NCBI RefSeq assembly: GCF_027579695.1
Contig: NC_083596.1
Coordinates: 19,308,255-19,372,254 of the forward strand
Source: Neoarius graeffei
Lineage: Eukaryota; Chordata; Actinopteri; Siluriformes; Ariidae
Length of the DNA: 64,000 nucleotides
Reading direction: 5' to 3'
The notes under the pieces were generated by a model, which saw only the letters and a list, made by a program, of their open reading frames with translations, had not been told where the DNA came from and searched no databases. Every line of letters starts with the position of its first letter. The first letter of the stretch is position 1. Shown one piece after another: positions 20,511 through 31,970 of this stretch. Position numbers and translations under genes: made by a program.

Positions 20511-20652
20511 ATCAGTTAAAGTGATAAAAGACTAAGGACAACTAATAAATTCAAGCAACAGGCTAAACACTTGAAGTTGCCTCTCTTTGTCCGTACAAAT
20601 CGAATCCATTCATTCTGTACGTATCTTGCCAACTTTGGGCTACTGTATAATG

Positions 20653-22224
20653 CAGGGCTTTTCAAAGTGTGGGGCGTGCCTCCCCTGGAGGGCGCCAGAG
20701 TTCTTCGGGGGGGCGCAACGTGAGGAAAAATAAACCAGAATAAGTTACTACTGCGGACATTTAGCGAACTTCAGCTAGCCTTTACCAGAGACAAAATGGA
20801 CCGATTTTTAGTACCTAAAGCTACAGTGAGTGAGGAGACAGAGTCTGGGCCAAGCAAAAAAACCGACCCTCCAGGATTTCGCGATGTTGCGATTTGCAAA
20901 TTCAACCAATCCCCGCGAATTCAGGGCGGTGTTGCAATTATATCCAATCACCGCAACTTTCCCGCAAATTTGACCAATCATTGGCGTCGTCTTGAGGTGA
21001 CGTCGACAAACTAACTTCCGCCTTACTTCTGTGTATACGTTCAAGAGAAGCAGCATGCACGCAGTGTTGCCAGATTGGGCGGTTTCAAGTGCATTTTGGT
21101 GGGTTTTGAACATATTTTGGACTGGAAAACGTCAGCAGTATCTGGCAACACTGTGTGCGAGTCAGTGTTTATGTAGGCTTAAATTCTGTTACTGAAAGTG
21201 TGTTATGTTTACAGTGAAGGACTGTGCGCACTTTACATTATTTTTTTTTACTTAATACAAGAAATTAATGGATGCCAACATTTTTGCCAAAATGGTATTT
21301 TATTTTCCATTGTTTAGGCAGCTTCAGCATCATACTGTGAGATTCTGTTCAAATTGTTGAGCCATTTATTTTATTAGTTTATAATTATTGTTTAATTTAG
21401 TCTTCAGGAGAGACTGCCTGCACACAGTACTAGTATTAATAGTGTTTTTTCTTACATGAAAGCTGAGGCATTTATATTATATTTTAAGGTAACTTCATGT
21501 TGTGCTGTGAGGTTCTATGCACTTTAACTTTTGAACCAACAGGTGCATTTGGATAAGTAAAGCCTATTTTTCTGCATTTTTGTAGTCCTGGTAATCTTTT
21601 ATATCGGTAAAGTTGTTTATAGGACCATTTCTCAGTGTCTTTGTTTTTTAATCAACAGTTTTTCAGTAATAACTTTAATATTTAACATATCACTCAATTT
21701 TAATCACAAAAAGAGAAAATCGCAACAATTTCTCGCAACTTTCACTTCCTCCCGCAATGTAATCGCAACAAAAACCTAAAAAACACCGCAACTTTCATCG
21801 CAATTTTTTGGAAACCCCCCCCCCCGCAACATCAGACATTTTAGCCCGCAACAATCACAAAAAAGGCCCGCGAAATCCTGGGGGGACTGAAAAAAAGAAG
21901 GAAGTATGACCACGATTATTTAAAGTTTGGATTTTCATGGACTGGATCTGAAGATGCTCCACTGCCACAGTGTGTTGTCTGCCAAGAGGTGCTCGCTAAC
22001 GATGCTATGAGATGTTTAAAATGTGTAAAAAAAAAAAAAGATGTTTTAAAAAGCACAGATGTTTAAAATGTGTAAAAGAAAAAAATTTAAATGTGTACAA
22101 CAACCATTTTTTTTTAAATACGAATGGAACATTAAGTATAGCAACAACAAAAATTGTAAGGGGGCGCTGTTGTTTATTTGCTCTCCGAGGGGAGGCTGAC
22201 TCTCCCACACTTTGAAAACCCCTG
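20653..22224 (+). mobile_element. hAT transposon relic (ZBED5/SCAND3-like)
   Basis: Inverted ends CAGGGCTTTTCAAAGTGTGGG and CCCACACTTTGAAAACCCCTG. An 8-bp duplication GTATAATG / GTATAGTG is at 20645-20652 and 22225-22232. On the plus strand MDRFLVPKATVSEETESG (ATG 20796) begins a hAT-type protein. It resumes after an insertion as RKYDHDYLKFGFSWTGSEDA then PLPQCVVCQEVLANDAM (about 21897-22010), a BED-like CxxC region. The catalytic RNase-H and dimerisation parts are deleted. Confidence 0.85.
20873..21885. mobile_element. Non-autonomous element nested in the hAT
   Basis: Inverted ends CCAGGATTTCGCG (about 20870-20882) and CGCGAAATCCTGG (about 21869-21881) split the hAT reading frame. Subterminal motifs rich in CGCAAC/TTGCG repeat near both ends. 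There is no coding capacity. I could not fix the target duplication, so the superfamily is open. Confidence 0.6.
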
Positions 22225-22751
22225 GTATAGTGGATCAAAATTCCACTTTTTTATTGGTTGCACTTGAACAGCCTTGAACGACATACCTCTTCGGAGACAT
22301 GCTTTGGTTTTAGTTTTGTTGTGGAATAAAAAAAAATCATTAAAAACATGCTACACTTTGCACAGCAGACGAAGGCAGAAATGCCGCGAACTTTCAAGTG
22401 TTGCGCATATGACGCCGCTTCCTTTGACTGAACAGTAACTTACCAGGAACGCATTTGTGTAATGGCGGCCTCAAAGAGCCAAACTTTACCAACTAAATAG
22501 AACATGTTCCCGGTCTCGTATTAAAATACAATTTAGACAGTAAACTATTTAACATGCCTAGTTTTATAAGGTATAATTTCCAAGGGCGATGTCATTTTCG
22601 TAAGACTAGCACTTTAAAGAAATACAGAATCGATGATTTGCAGTGACTGTCACACATGTCTCCAGATATAAACCATAGCGTTGTAGTCAAGATCACTTCA
22701 ACCAAGACCAAGTCATGATCAAGATAAGAGTGTATCAAAGAAGAAGCCGCC

Positions 22752-23078
22752 TTTATCGGTCACATGTACACTCAAGCACAGTGAAAGTCCTCCGCTGTGT
22801 TTAACCCATCTGAAGTGATGAACACGTGCATGCACACGTACTCAGAGTAGTGGGCAGCTATGCTACAGCGCCACTGAGTGAATAAACAGCACTTTCCCCT
22901 ACTTCTGTATTATGGCTGAAGTGTCCTTGAGCAAGGCACCTAACCCTCAGCTGCTCCCCAGGTGCTGTAACATACTGTAGCTGCCCACTGCTCTGGGTGT
23001 GTTTGTGCTCATTGCTCACTTGTGTGTGTGTGTTTTCACTGCTTCAGATGGGTTAAACGCAAAGGAGGAATTTCAAAA
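22752..23078. repeat. Inverted pair of a second SINE-tail-like repeat
   Basis: 22908-23078 contains GAGCAAGGCACCTAACCC, ACTGCTCTGGG and CACTGCTTCAGATGGGTTAAA. A similar but inverted block with TTTAACCCATCTGAAGTGA lies at 22752-22870. The same repeat recurs at 28740-28935. Confidence 0.65.
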
Positions 23079-23092
23079 CTGAGACAAGATCA

Positions 23093-23467
23093 GGGCGGCA
23101 CGGTGGTGTAGTGGTTAGTGCTGTCGCCTCACAGCAAGAAGGTCCGGGTTTGAGCCCTGTGGCCGGCGAGGGCCTTTCTGTGTGGAGTTTGCATCTTCTC
23201 CCCGTGTCCGTGTGGGTTTCCTCCGGGTGCTCCGGTTTCCCCCACAGTCCAAAGACATGCAGGTTAGGTTAACTGGTGACTCTAAATTGACCGTAGGTGT
23301 GAATGTGAGCGTGAATGGTTGTCTGTGTCTATGTGTCAGCCCTGTGATAACCTGGCGACTTGTCCAGGGTGTACCCCGCCTTTCACCCGTAGTCAGCTGG
23401 GATAGGCTCCAGCTTGCCTGCGATCCTGCAGAACAGGATAAAGCGGCTAGAGATAATGAGATGAGAT
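23093..23467 (+). mobile_element. V-SINE, copy 10
   Basis: Full length. Exact duplication GAGACAAGATCA (23081-23092, 23468-23479). Confidence 0.93.
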
Positions 23468-23654
23468 GAGACAAGATCAAGACTTTGAGAGGTTGAGACC
23501 AAGTCAAGACCAAAACCAAGGAAGGGTGAGATGAAGTCAAGACCAGGTCCAGACTGATGCGTGTGAAGGGGGTGGGGAAGGGTGACAGCCGTTAACAGTA
23601 ACTAAAAGCAAAATTAGTAATGAGTCACTTTATTGGTTGCATTTGAAGCAGGAC

Positions 23655-24030
23655 GGGGCGGCACGGTGGTGTAGTGGTTAGCGCTGTCGCCTCACAGCAA
23701 GAAGGTCTGGGTTTGAGTCCCGTGGCCGGCGAGGGCCTTTCTGTGCGGAGTTTGCATGTTCTCCCCGTGTCCGCGTGGGTTTCCTCCGGGTGCTCCGGTT
23801 TCCCCCACAGTCCAAAGACATGCAGGTTAGGTTAACTGGTGACTCTAAATTGACCGTAGGTGTGAATGTGAGCGTGAATGGTTGTCTGTGTCTATGTGTC
23901 AGCCCTGTGATAACCTGGCGACTTGTCCAGGGTGTACCCCGCCTTTCGCCCGTAGTCAGCTGGGATAGGCTCCAGCTTGCCTGCGACCCTGTAGAACAGG
24001 ATAAAGCGGCTAGAGATAATGAGATGAGAT
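23655..24030 (+). mobile_element. V-SINE, copy 11
   Basis: Full length. Exact duplication GAAGCAGGAC (23645-23654, 24031-24040). It shares with copy 10 the variants GAGCGTGAATGG and GTGATAACCTGG, so the two belong to one sub-lineage. Confidence 0.93.
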
Positions 24031-24532
24031 GAAGCAGGACGTTTTACATTCAATCACAGTAATGATGTTAACAAATAAAATCAGACAATGCACAGGCAAT
24101 TTAGTGAAATCCCCACAGTTGTGGTCTTGAAATACAATCCCGAGTCCTCTATGGTATGTCTGAGACTGAGACAAGAACAAGTAAAAATGCAGTCGATTCA
24201 AAATCCTTCAAAAAGTGTTCTCAAGATCAAGACCAATATCAAGTACTACAACACTATTAAACCCTTCTGAAAACCTGAGGTCTGAATTGAAGAGGGAAGT
24301 GAATAGGGCTGTAGGACTCAGGTCGAGTCTCAAGACATTTTCTGTATTAATGTGGACTTGTCTCAGACTTATTGAAATTGGACAGTACTTGGACTATTGG
24401 TCTTACTCAATATGCTCTTGATCTCGGCTGAGATCTTTCAACATGTTGTTCGACTGTGAAGTAAATTTTCTGTTTCCCCTTCAATAAAGATTGCAGGCAG
24501 GCACACTTAATGAGAGAGAAAGATTTTATTAA

Positions 24533-25667
24533 AGGTAAACTGCCTCTCAGATTTTTCAAGTTTAGGTCATAAAAAGAATTTTCCTTGACACCCAATTATT
24601 TTTGTTTAGTGGACCAAAAGCTACTAAATTCAAATCACAGACTTCCAATTTTATTCATTTTGTTAAAATAGAACAATTAATGAATTTAGGGCCACGTGGC
24701 CATGCCCAGATCACCGCACAGGCTTCATATGGCTTCAGCCTAGGGGCCCCCACGCCCCCCGCCTCGCAGGGGGGCCCCCAATTGGTCAAAAGAAAAAAAA
24801 CCCCTTCATATTCATTGGCTCAAAATGAATATTTAAATAAACGGACGCTGATTGGGTGAGGCAAATCCGCCTTCCATATATAAACGTTAGACGTCACGCA
24901 CGACGTCACTCCACAGTTGAACACTGAACATGTGTGACAGAAAATACGAGAGCGGTGCTCAAAAGCGCAAGGCGCAACGGCAAAAAGCCCAACGTGACAA
25001 AGCTCTATTGAGCTTTTTGAGCTTTATAAAATTTCATTTTGAGCTTTATAAAAAAAAAAATTAAAATATAGAAAATAGACAGTTCTTTACAGGTAGATGG
25101 GATAAGATGGTGGTGGCCGGGGGGGGGGACTACAGCAACTTGTAGCCTAGGGGCCCCTGACCATGTTAATCCGGCCCTGCACGTGGACCTAACTTCTCCG
25201 CTATTATTTCCTACTTCACCATGACCCAATTCAAGATACTATGTCATGAATCACATGGTGGGCTTTCCCCGTTCGCGCAAGGCATTGTGGGATAGAAATT
25301 TGAAACAGGAAAGAAAAATGGAGGACGCGAATGGAACGTGAAAGACCGACTACAGTAACGGAAAGTGAGAAGAAAAGACGTTATGTTGCGAAGGAAAGGA
25401 AACGCAGGACCACACTAATAAATATCGACAGTCAGCGAGCACCTCGGTGTGATCAGCTGTTCGTTTAGCGACAGAATAATGTAACTGTCAGTGCACGGTC
25501 AAGGTAAACCTGTAGATGGCAGTAATGCAACACTGGATGCCAGCTGCCATAAAACCCAAAAGAAGAAGCAGGTAAACCTGTGCATGCGCACACGGACTTC
25601 CTCCGTCTGCTTGACTGCACGAAGCAAGTGATTTCATGCACATTATTTGCTTGGGAATCCCCTCAAA
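24533..25667 (+). mobile_element. Third TTAA-flanked element, family member A
   Basis: Begins AGGTAAACTG after TTAA (24529-24532) and ends CCCCTCAAA before TTAA (25668-25671). The same sequence, inverted, occupies 42001-42590 with TTAA at both ends. That supports these limits although the two ends are not good inverted repeats. A short coding start at about 25317 (ATGGAGGACGCG..) shares EKKRRYVAKERKR with the other copy, but here it is frame-disrupted. A hAT-like insertion lies at 24701-25179. Confidence 0.7.
24701..25179 (+). mobile_element. hAT-like element nested in the TTAA element
   Basis: Duplication CACGTGGC / CACGTGGA (24693-24700, 25180-25187). The ends are weakly inverted (CATGCCCAGATCA versus CAGGGCCGGATTA), with strong subterminal AGCCTAGGGGCCCC / AGCCTAGGGGCCCCTG. 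From ATG near 24930 it reads MCDRKYESGAQKRKAQRQKA, like the Lys/Arg-rich N-terminus of ZMYM-related hAT proteins. The catalytic region is missing. Confidence 0.65.
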
Positions 25668-26017
25668 TTAAATAACTTCCCAGCCACAGAATGGCCTTTT
25701 TTTTTTCCAATATTGCAGAAATAAACATATCTCACAATGACCAAATTTCAGAAGGAACTAAATTTCACCGATTTTATGAAATCAAAAGGCCATATAGCTT
25801 GAAAGAAGCTTCATGTATATACAACCCCGATTCCAAAAAAGTTGGGACAAAGTACAAATTGTAAATAAAAACGGAATGCAATGATGTGGAAGTTTCAAAA
25901 TGCCATATTTTATTCAGAATAGAACATAGATGACATATCAAATTTTTAAACTGACAAAATGTATCATTTAAAGAGAAAAATTAGGTGATTTTAAATTTCA
26001 TGACAACACCACATCTC

Positions 26018-26393
26018 GGGCGGCACGGTGGTGTAGTGGTTAGCGCTGTTGCCTCACAGCAAGAAGGTCCTGGGTTCGAGCCCCGGGGCCGGCGAGGGCC
26101 TTTCTGTGTGGAGTTTGCATGTTCTCCCCGTGTCCGCGTGGGTTTCCTCTGGGTGCTCCGGTTTCCCCCACAGTCCAAAGACATGCAGGTTAGGTTAACT
26201 GGTGACTCTAAATTGACCGTAGGTGTGAATGTGAGTGTGAATGGTTGTCTGTGTCTATGTGTCAGCCCTGTGATGACCTGGCGACTTGTCCAGGGCGTAC
26301 CCCGCCTTTCGCCCGTAGTCAGCTGGGATAGGCTCCAGCTTGCCTGCGACCCTGTAGAAGGATAAAGCGGCTAGAGATAATGAGATGAGATGA
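26018..26393 (+). mobile_element. V-SINE, copy 12
   Basis: Inserted in the left inverted repeat of the Tc1 element. Duplication GACAACACCACATCTC / GACAACACATCTC (26002-26017, 26394-26406). The extra CAC on the left is a later change. Confidence 0.92.
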
Positions 26394-26430
26394 GACAACA
26401 CATCTCAAAAAAGTTGGGACAAGGCCATGT

Positions 26431-27507
26431 TTACCACTGTGAGACATCCCCTTTTCTCTTTACAGCAGTCTGTAAACGTCTGGGGACTGAGGAGACAAGT
26501 TGCTCAAGTTTAGGAATAGGAATGTTAGCCCATTCTTGTCTAATGTAGGATTCTAGTTGCTCAACTGTCTTAGGTCTTTTTTGTTGTATCTTCTGTTTTA
26601 TGATGCGCCAAATGTTTTCTATGGGTGAAAGATCTGGACTGCAGCCTGGCCAGTTTAGTACCCGGATCCTTCTTCTACGCAGCCATGATGCTGTAATTGA
26701 TGCAGTATGTGGTTTGGCATTGTCATGTTGGAAAATGCAAGGTCTTCCCTGAAAGAGACGTTGTCTGGATGGGAGCATATGTTGCTCTAGAACCTGGATA
26801 TACCTTTCAGCATTGATGGTGTCTTTCCAGATGTGTAAGCTGCCCATGCCACACGCACTAATGCAACCCCATACCATCAGAGATGCAGGCTTCTGAACTG
26901 AGAGCTGATGACAACTTGGGTCATCCTTCCCCTCTTTAGTCCGAATGACACGGCGTCCCTGATTTCCATAAAGAACTTCAAATTTTGATTCGTCTGACCA
27001 CAGAACAGTTTTCCACTTTGCCACAGTCCATTTTAAATGAGCCTTGGCCCAGAGAAGATGTCTGCGCTTCTGGATCATGTTTAGATACGGCTTCTTCTTT
27101 GAACTATAGAGTTTTAGCTGGCAACGGCGGATGGCACGGTGAATTGTGTTCACAGATAATGTTCTCTGGAAATATTCCTGAGCCCATTTTGTGATTTCCA
27201 ATACAGAAGCATGCCTGTATGTGATGCAGTGCCGTCTAAGGGCCCGAAGATCACGGGCACCCAGTATGGTTTTCCGGCCTTGACCCTTACGCACAGAGAT
27301 TCTTCCAGATTCTCTGAATCTTTTGATGATATTATGCACTGTAGATGATGATATGTTCAAACTCTTTGCAATTTTACACTGTCGAACTCCTTTCTGATAT
27401 TGCTCCACTATTTGTCGGCGCAGAATTAGGGGGATTAGTGATCCTCTTCCCATCTTTACTTCTGAGAGCCGCTGCCACTCCAAGATGCTCTTTTTATACC
27501 CAGTCAT
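26431..27507 (-). CDS. Tc1-like transposase, uninterrupted (358 aa)
   Basis: The frame is complete from ATG 27507 to a stop at 26431. The N-terminal paired-type helix-turn-helix shows as QYQKGVRQCKIAKSLNISSS then TVHNIIKRFRESGR (about residues 35-68). A GRKT hook follows. The catalytic triad is intact: Asp in LWSDESKFEVL, Asp in FQHDNAKPHTA, and Glu in SPDLSPIENIW with 34 residues between the last two (DD34E). The length is typical or slightly long; MGRGSLIPLILRRQIVEQYQ at residue 19 may be the usual start. The protein excises and reinserts the element at TA sites in the nucleus. No stop or frameshift is visible, so it may be functional, although the inserted SINE alters one arm. Confidence 0.92.
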   Translation of the reverse strand: MTGYKKSILEWQRLSEVKMGRGSLIPLILRRQIVEQYQKGVRQCKIAKSLNISSSTVHNIIKRFRESGRISVRKGQGRKTILGARDLRALRRHCITYRHASVLEITKWAQEYFQRTLSVNTIHRAIRRCQLKLYSSKKKPYLNMIQKRRHLLWAKAHLKWTVAKWKTVLWSDESKFEVLYGNQGRRVIRTKEGKDDPSCHQLSVQKPASLMVWGCISACGMGSLHIWKDTINAERYIQVLEQHMLPSRQRLFQGRPCIFQHDNAKPHTASITASWLRRRRIRVLNWPGCSPDLSPIENIWRIIKQKIQQKRPKTVEQLESYIRQEWANIPIPKLEQLVSSVPRRLQTAVKRKGDVSQW

Positions 27508-27850
27508 GTTAATGACCTATTGCCAATTGACCTAATTTGGTCCTCCAGCTGTTCCTTTTTTGTACCTTTAACTTTTCCAGCCTCTTATTGCCCCGTCCCA
27601 ACTTTTTTGAGATGTGTTGCTGTCATGAAATTTCAAAATGTCTCACTTTCGACATTTGATATGTTGTCTATGTTCTATTGTGAATACAATATCAGTTTTT
27701 GAGATTTGTAAATTATTGCATTCAGTTTTTATTTACAATTTGTACTTTGTCCCAACTTTTTTGGAATCGGGGTTGTACACCGGTGTTGTTCGAAACACTC
27801 TCTCTGCCTGAGCCGCGCTCTCCCTGTATGAAAAATGTCATGCAAAATTT

Positions 27851-28230
27851 CATCTCATCTCATCTCATTATCTCTAGCCGCTTTATCCTTCTACAAGGTC
27901 GCAGGCAAGCTGGAGCCTATCCCAGCTGACTACGGGCGAAAGGCGGGGTACACCCTGGACAAGTCACCAGGTCATCACAGGGCTGACACATAGACACAGA
28001 CAACCATTCACACTCACACCTACGGTCAATTTAGAGTCACCAGTTAACCTAACGTAACCTGCATGTCTTTGGACTGTGGGGGAAACCGGAGCACCCAGAG
28101 GAAACCCACGCGGACACGGGGAGAACATGCAAACTCCGCACAGAAAGGCCCTCGCCGGCCCCGGGGCTCGAACCCAGGACCTTCTTGCTGTGAGGCGACA
28201 GCGTTAACCACTACACCACCGTGCCGCCCA
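27851..28230 (-). mobile_element. V-SINE, copy 13
   Basis: Exact duplication TCATGCAAAATTT (27838-27850, 28231-28243). Carries a small CGTAACCT duplication near 28052. Confidence 0.93.
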
Positions 28231-28614
28231 TCATGCAAAATTTGACAACAAATAATTTATATTTTTAGAAAACATAGCCTAAGCCAACTAAATTGGCCTT
28301 GAGAAATATTTGATGGTTTCACTTGAAATCAACCGCCATAAGCCTTGGTCTTGACATTATCTCTTCAGCTTTGGGTTGAAATGCCCTATACTGACTTTTT
28401 GCACTCAAATAGTCCACCACCCAAATAATATCTTCTCTGCTCCTTTCCATTGATGGATGGGGTAAAAGCCCATTTTGTGGCAATATATGGCAGGTGGGTG
28501 CCAAAATTCCATAACAGCTTTGATGCACTTTACCATATATGCTACGGTACAAGTCTCTGGAACTGTACTGGACAGATAAACACCGTGCTTCCAAAAAATC
28601 TTCCAGAGATGTTT

Positions 28615-28935
28615 ACTTTTGCATGTTCTGGAGTTTGCATGTTCTCCTCGTGTCTCTGTTTTTTTTTTCCGGGTGCTCTGGTTTTCCCCACAGTCCAAAG
28701 ACATGCAGTTAGGTTAACATGGGGCGGCCTTGGGCCATAGTGCCCTGGAGCAAGGCACCTAACCCCCAACTGCTCACTGGGTGCTGTAGCAATGGCTGCC
28801 CATTGCTCTGGGTATGTGTGTGTGCTCATTGCTCATGTGTGTGTGTGCGCGCAAGTGTGTGTTCACTGCTTCAGATGGGTTAAATGCAGAGAGGAATTTC
28901 ACTGTGCTTGAGTGTGCATGTGACAAAATAAAGTT
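28615..28935 (+). repeat. Decayed V-SINE core fused to a second SINE-type tail
   Basis: 28620-28720 is a worn V-SINE central domain. 28740-28935 is the GAGCAAGGCACCTAACCC / GATGGGTTAAATGCAGAGAG repeat also seen at 22908-23078. It is unclear whether this is one chimeric SINE or two adjacent ones. Confidence 0.6.
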
Positions 28936-29536
28936 GTTGTTCTTACTTGGGTTAAGATATAGTGAATGTGAAGGACATAGCATATGATTTTCATACTCTT
29001 CAAACCATTCAGTGTTCCCTTGTGCCCTGTGGATGGGGTCGGAGTCATCCTGCAAGAGACCGCTTCCATTAGGATAGAAATGTTTCATTACAGTACAGGA
29101 TAAATTCATGCAAGCCCTTGTAGGCTCTACTAAAGCTTTCTGAAACAGAACAGATTATGATCGATGGTAGCCCAGATAAAAATCTATGTACCACGATTTC
29201 TCCATGTGCCATGATGTAGTTCCTCTAAGCACATCTTTGTATGTGCAAGTGCGCAAGTCTGTATTTTGCAGTAAATACTGAATTGTGAGAATGTGTATTT
29301 AGTTGTACAACTAAAAACTGAAATGTATTTGGGGGAAATGACTGAACAAAATTGTTTCAAAAATCTTTAAAATGAAAATTTGCTGACAAAGACTTGGGCG
29401 GTTTGAAAAAGAACACAAATTGCTGTGCCGATAGGTACCATTCATTTACAAACTACAAGAAGATTAGCTGCTATCTTAAGCAAGCATTCAGGAAGGCAGT
29501 TATCTGTTGCAAGTGTATGGGTGTGTGATGCATACT

Positions 29537-29880
29537 GAGGCCCTGTCCACACGGCAACGGATTCAGGTGAATCTGATAAAATTGTTTATCGTTTCGGGCT
29601 GGCGTCCACACGGCACCGGCGTTTTGGGTGCCCCAAAACGAAATCTTTTGAGAACGGGTTCCAGAGTGGAAAAATCTGGCAACGGCGCCGTTGCAAAGTT
29701 GTCTGGATGAGTAGAACGGATTTGTTTACGATGACGTCACAACCACATGACTGTCAGTGCTTCACGCCGGGTAGAAGTGTAACGAACTCGATGCGAGTTG
29801 TCAACAAATCCTATAACTTGGTTCATGAAACGCGCTTACAAAATATTTTCACTGTGAATATTTATTGTGTAATGGTGCAA

Positions 29881-29934
<54 letters not shown>

Positions 29935-30525
29935 GCCCTTAGGGCAGAGTCTTTAGTCCAAACACTGCGGAAGCACTACCAAACCGCGCACCGCCCGTGC
30001 GCTTTCCAAAAACAAAAACAATCCTGCCAGCAAAAATAGGAAGAAAAAAAAAAGAAGCGATCTCACCTCTTCAGATGTTGGTTTAAGTCCGACAATACAT
30101 TCCTCAAAAAGGGCGTAGAAGAACAAAGTAATCCATCAACGTGTAGCATTCAATTTATTCCGGACCATTAAAGAATTCTGGAGGATATCAGAATGTTGGC
30201 GTACCGGCTTCCATCTACCCCCATTCATTCCTCTTTCCGCGTCTTTCGTTTTATGCTACTGATTAATAATCAAAACTTTATGTGGCTGATGCTACAGAAG
30301 AAGGGGTTTATGTGCATGTGTCTACTTCTTCTATTGTTCTGGTGTCTCCGATGGGACCGTCTTACAGTGCACGTAGAGGTGTGGCATGTGTATTGCATCG
30401 TTTTCAGCAAGTGCTGCGTTGCCATATGTACAGTACCTGATATTTTACTGATCCGTTGCCCATGTGGACGCGGTATTTTTAAAAAAAAAATCTCGTTGCC
30501 GTTGTCGTGTGGATGTAGCCTGATA
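29537..30525. mobile_element. Non-autonomous DNA transposon with ends GCCCTGTCCACACGGCAACG
   Basis: The left end (GGCCCTGTCCACACGGCAACG) and right end (CGTTGCCGTTGTCGTGTGGATG) are imperfect inverted repeats. The TCCACACGGC motif recurs internally near 29606 and 30461. Interior: a CRE-like TGACGTCA near 29731, a (GA)n run and a short open frame of no known kind. A second, right-truncated copy is at 49314-49861. Confidence 0.65.
29884..29931 (+). repeat. (GA)n microsatellite
   Basis: About 24 GA units inside the transposon above. The homologous copy at 49664 has only about six, so the array expanded or contracted after the copies separated. Confidence 0.88.
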
Positions 30526-31151
30526 GAGATGTAAACAGAGTGAAAGGGAGCAGAAATAAGAGCATTTAAATTGACCAAAAAAAATTGTGATGGCCGAGAA
30601 GTTTTTATCATTATTGATGTAAAAGCAGTTACATAATTAAAAATTGTACAGAAATTACATATTTTAAACATAAGAAACACATTTTTATGTGAAGCCATTT
30701 TTTGCTTCTGGGAAACTGGAGAATCACATGGTTATACTGGTAGATACTGTATATCTACAATAACTAAGGCCTGGAATGCACTGTGATACCATTTTTGACA
30801 CATACTTGTCAACACCCCCTGCCATTTTTCAAGCTACACATACTATTCCCAAGTTACCAATGATCCTGACCCCTTCTTACCCCTCTCGACTTGCCAGATC
30901 CACCCTGATACCCTACTTCTCTTTGGACTTTTTGGAACCTGAAAAAAATCACTCACTGCTGCAAAAGATGGCCACACATGGACAGCCTAAAGACCAACCT
31001 TGAGATTACTGTGGATGGTGCCACAGAGAAACCATAACAATGGCTGTGGAAGATCTTCCTTGGATAGCCTTAGGACTGCAATAGCTAGAAAACAATTTGC
31101 ACTCAAGTCTCCATTATTGAAAAGTTAATAACATCAATTTGATACAATAGA
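30526..31151. other. Intronic sequence without recognised features
   Basis: AT-rich. No open frame, terminal repeat or RNA-like structure stood out. Confidence 0.4.
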
Positions 31152-31161
31152 CTTTAAGTTA

Positions 31162-31526
31162 GGCAGCACGGTGGTGTAGTGGTTAGCGCTGTCGCCTCAC
31201 AGCAAGAAGGTCCGGGTTCGAGCCCCGTGGCCGGCGAGGGCCTTTCTGTGCGGAGTTTGCATGTTGTCCACGTGGGTTTCCTCTGGGTGCTCCGGTTTCC
31301 CCCACAGTCCAAAGACATGCAGGTTAGGTTAACTGGTGACTCTAAATTGACCGTAGGTGTGAATGTGAGTGTGAATGGTTGTCTGTGTCTATGTGTCAGC
31401 CCTGTGATGACCTGGCGACTTGTCCAGGGTGTACCCCGCCTTTCGCCCGTAGTCAGCTGGGACAGGCTCCAGCTTGCCTGCGACCCTGTAGAACAGGATA
31501 AAGCGGCTACAGATAATGAGATGAGG
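31162..31526 (+). mobile_element. V-SINE, copy 14
   Basis: Duplication CTTTAAGTTA (31152-31161, 31527-31536). It has a small internal deletion of the CTCCCCGTGTC segment near 31265. Confidence 0.92.
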
Positions 31527-31572
31527 CTTTAAGTTAAAACTATAATGAGTTCAGAAATGACTGATGCTCATA

Positions 31573-31970
31573 CACAAATTCCTGTTACCACAAATGCACT
31601 TTTTGACTATTCTGTATACAGTAGTATACCTGACAGTTAGGGAAGAGAAATTATTTATAATCGCAGTATCCGGTGTCAGCCAGATAAGGATGGGTTTCCG
31701 TTCCTCTCAAGGTTTGTTGTTCTTGTCGTGTCAGGAAGTTTTCCTTGCCACGGTCACCTTTTATGGGGGTGGCACAAATTCCTGTTACCACAAATGCACT
31801 TTTTGACTATTCTGTATAATATACCTGACTGTTAGGGAAAAGAAATGACTTATAATCACATCATCCGGTGTCAGCCAGATGAGGATGGGTTTCCTTTCCT
31901 CTCAAGGTTTATTGTTCTTGTCGTGTCAGGAAGTTTTCCTTGCCACGGTCACTTTTTATGGGGGTGGCAC
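31573..31970 (+). repeat. 200-bp tandem duplication in an L2 3' UTR
   Basis: Two units (31573-31772 and 31773-31970) both contain CACAAATTCCTGTTACCACA and the L2-type GTCAGCCAGAT(A/G)AGGATGGG. Each ends in GGGGGTGGCAC, which is the first bases of the V-SINE that follows, so the duplication happened after that SINE inserted. Confidence 0.85.

Larger units (their letters stand above)
17590..22613. mobile_element. Second TTAA-flanked element, about 5 kb, with nested insertions
   Basis: Inverted ends AGTGCTAGTCT (17590) and AGACTAGCACT (22603-22613) are each bordered by TTAA (17586-17589, 22614-22617). It starts only 52 bp after the previous TTAA element. Inside are two V-SINEs, a hAT element with its own insertion, and a long inverted repeat. 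Possible remnants of its genes are an acidic open stretch near 17880-17957 (GWLSEDDLEL) and a Cys-rich broken frame near 19780-19930. Neither is assigned. Confidence 0.65.
25822..27775 (-). mobile_element. Tc1/mariner transposon with an open transposase frame
   Basis: TA at both flanks (25820-25821, 27776-27777). The ends CAACCCCGATTCCAAAAAAG are perfect inverted repeats. The inverted repeats extend about 200 bp, and the internal copy of AAAAAAGTTGGGAC (about 26407 left, about 27600 right) gives an IR/DR layout like that of Sleeping-Beauty-type elements. A V-SINE sits in the left arm, between the outer and inner transposase-binding repeats. Confidence 0.93.

Noticed and set aside
30193..30534. 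113-codon open frame as a small membrane protein gene
   Set aside because: Falls inside a non-autonomous transposon, has no homologous features I recognise, and ends in the transposon terminal repeat.
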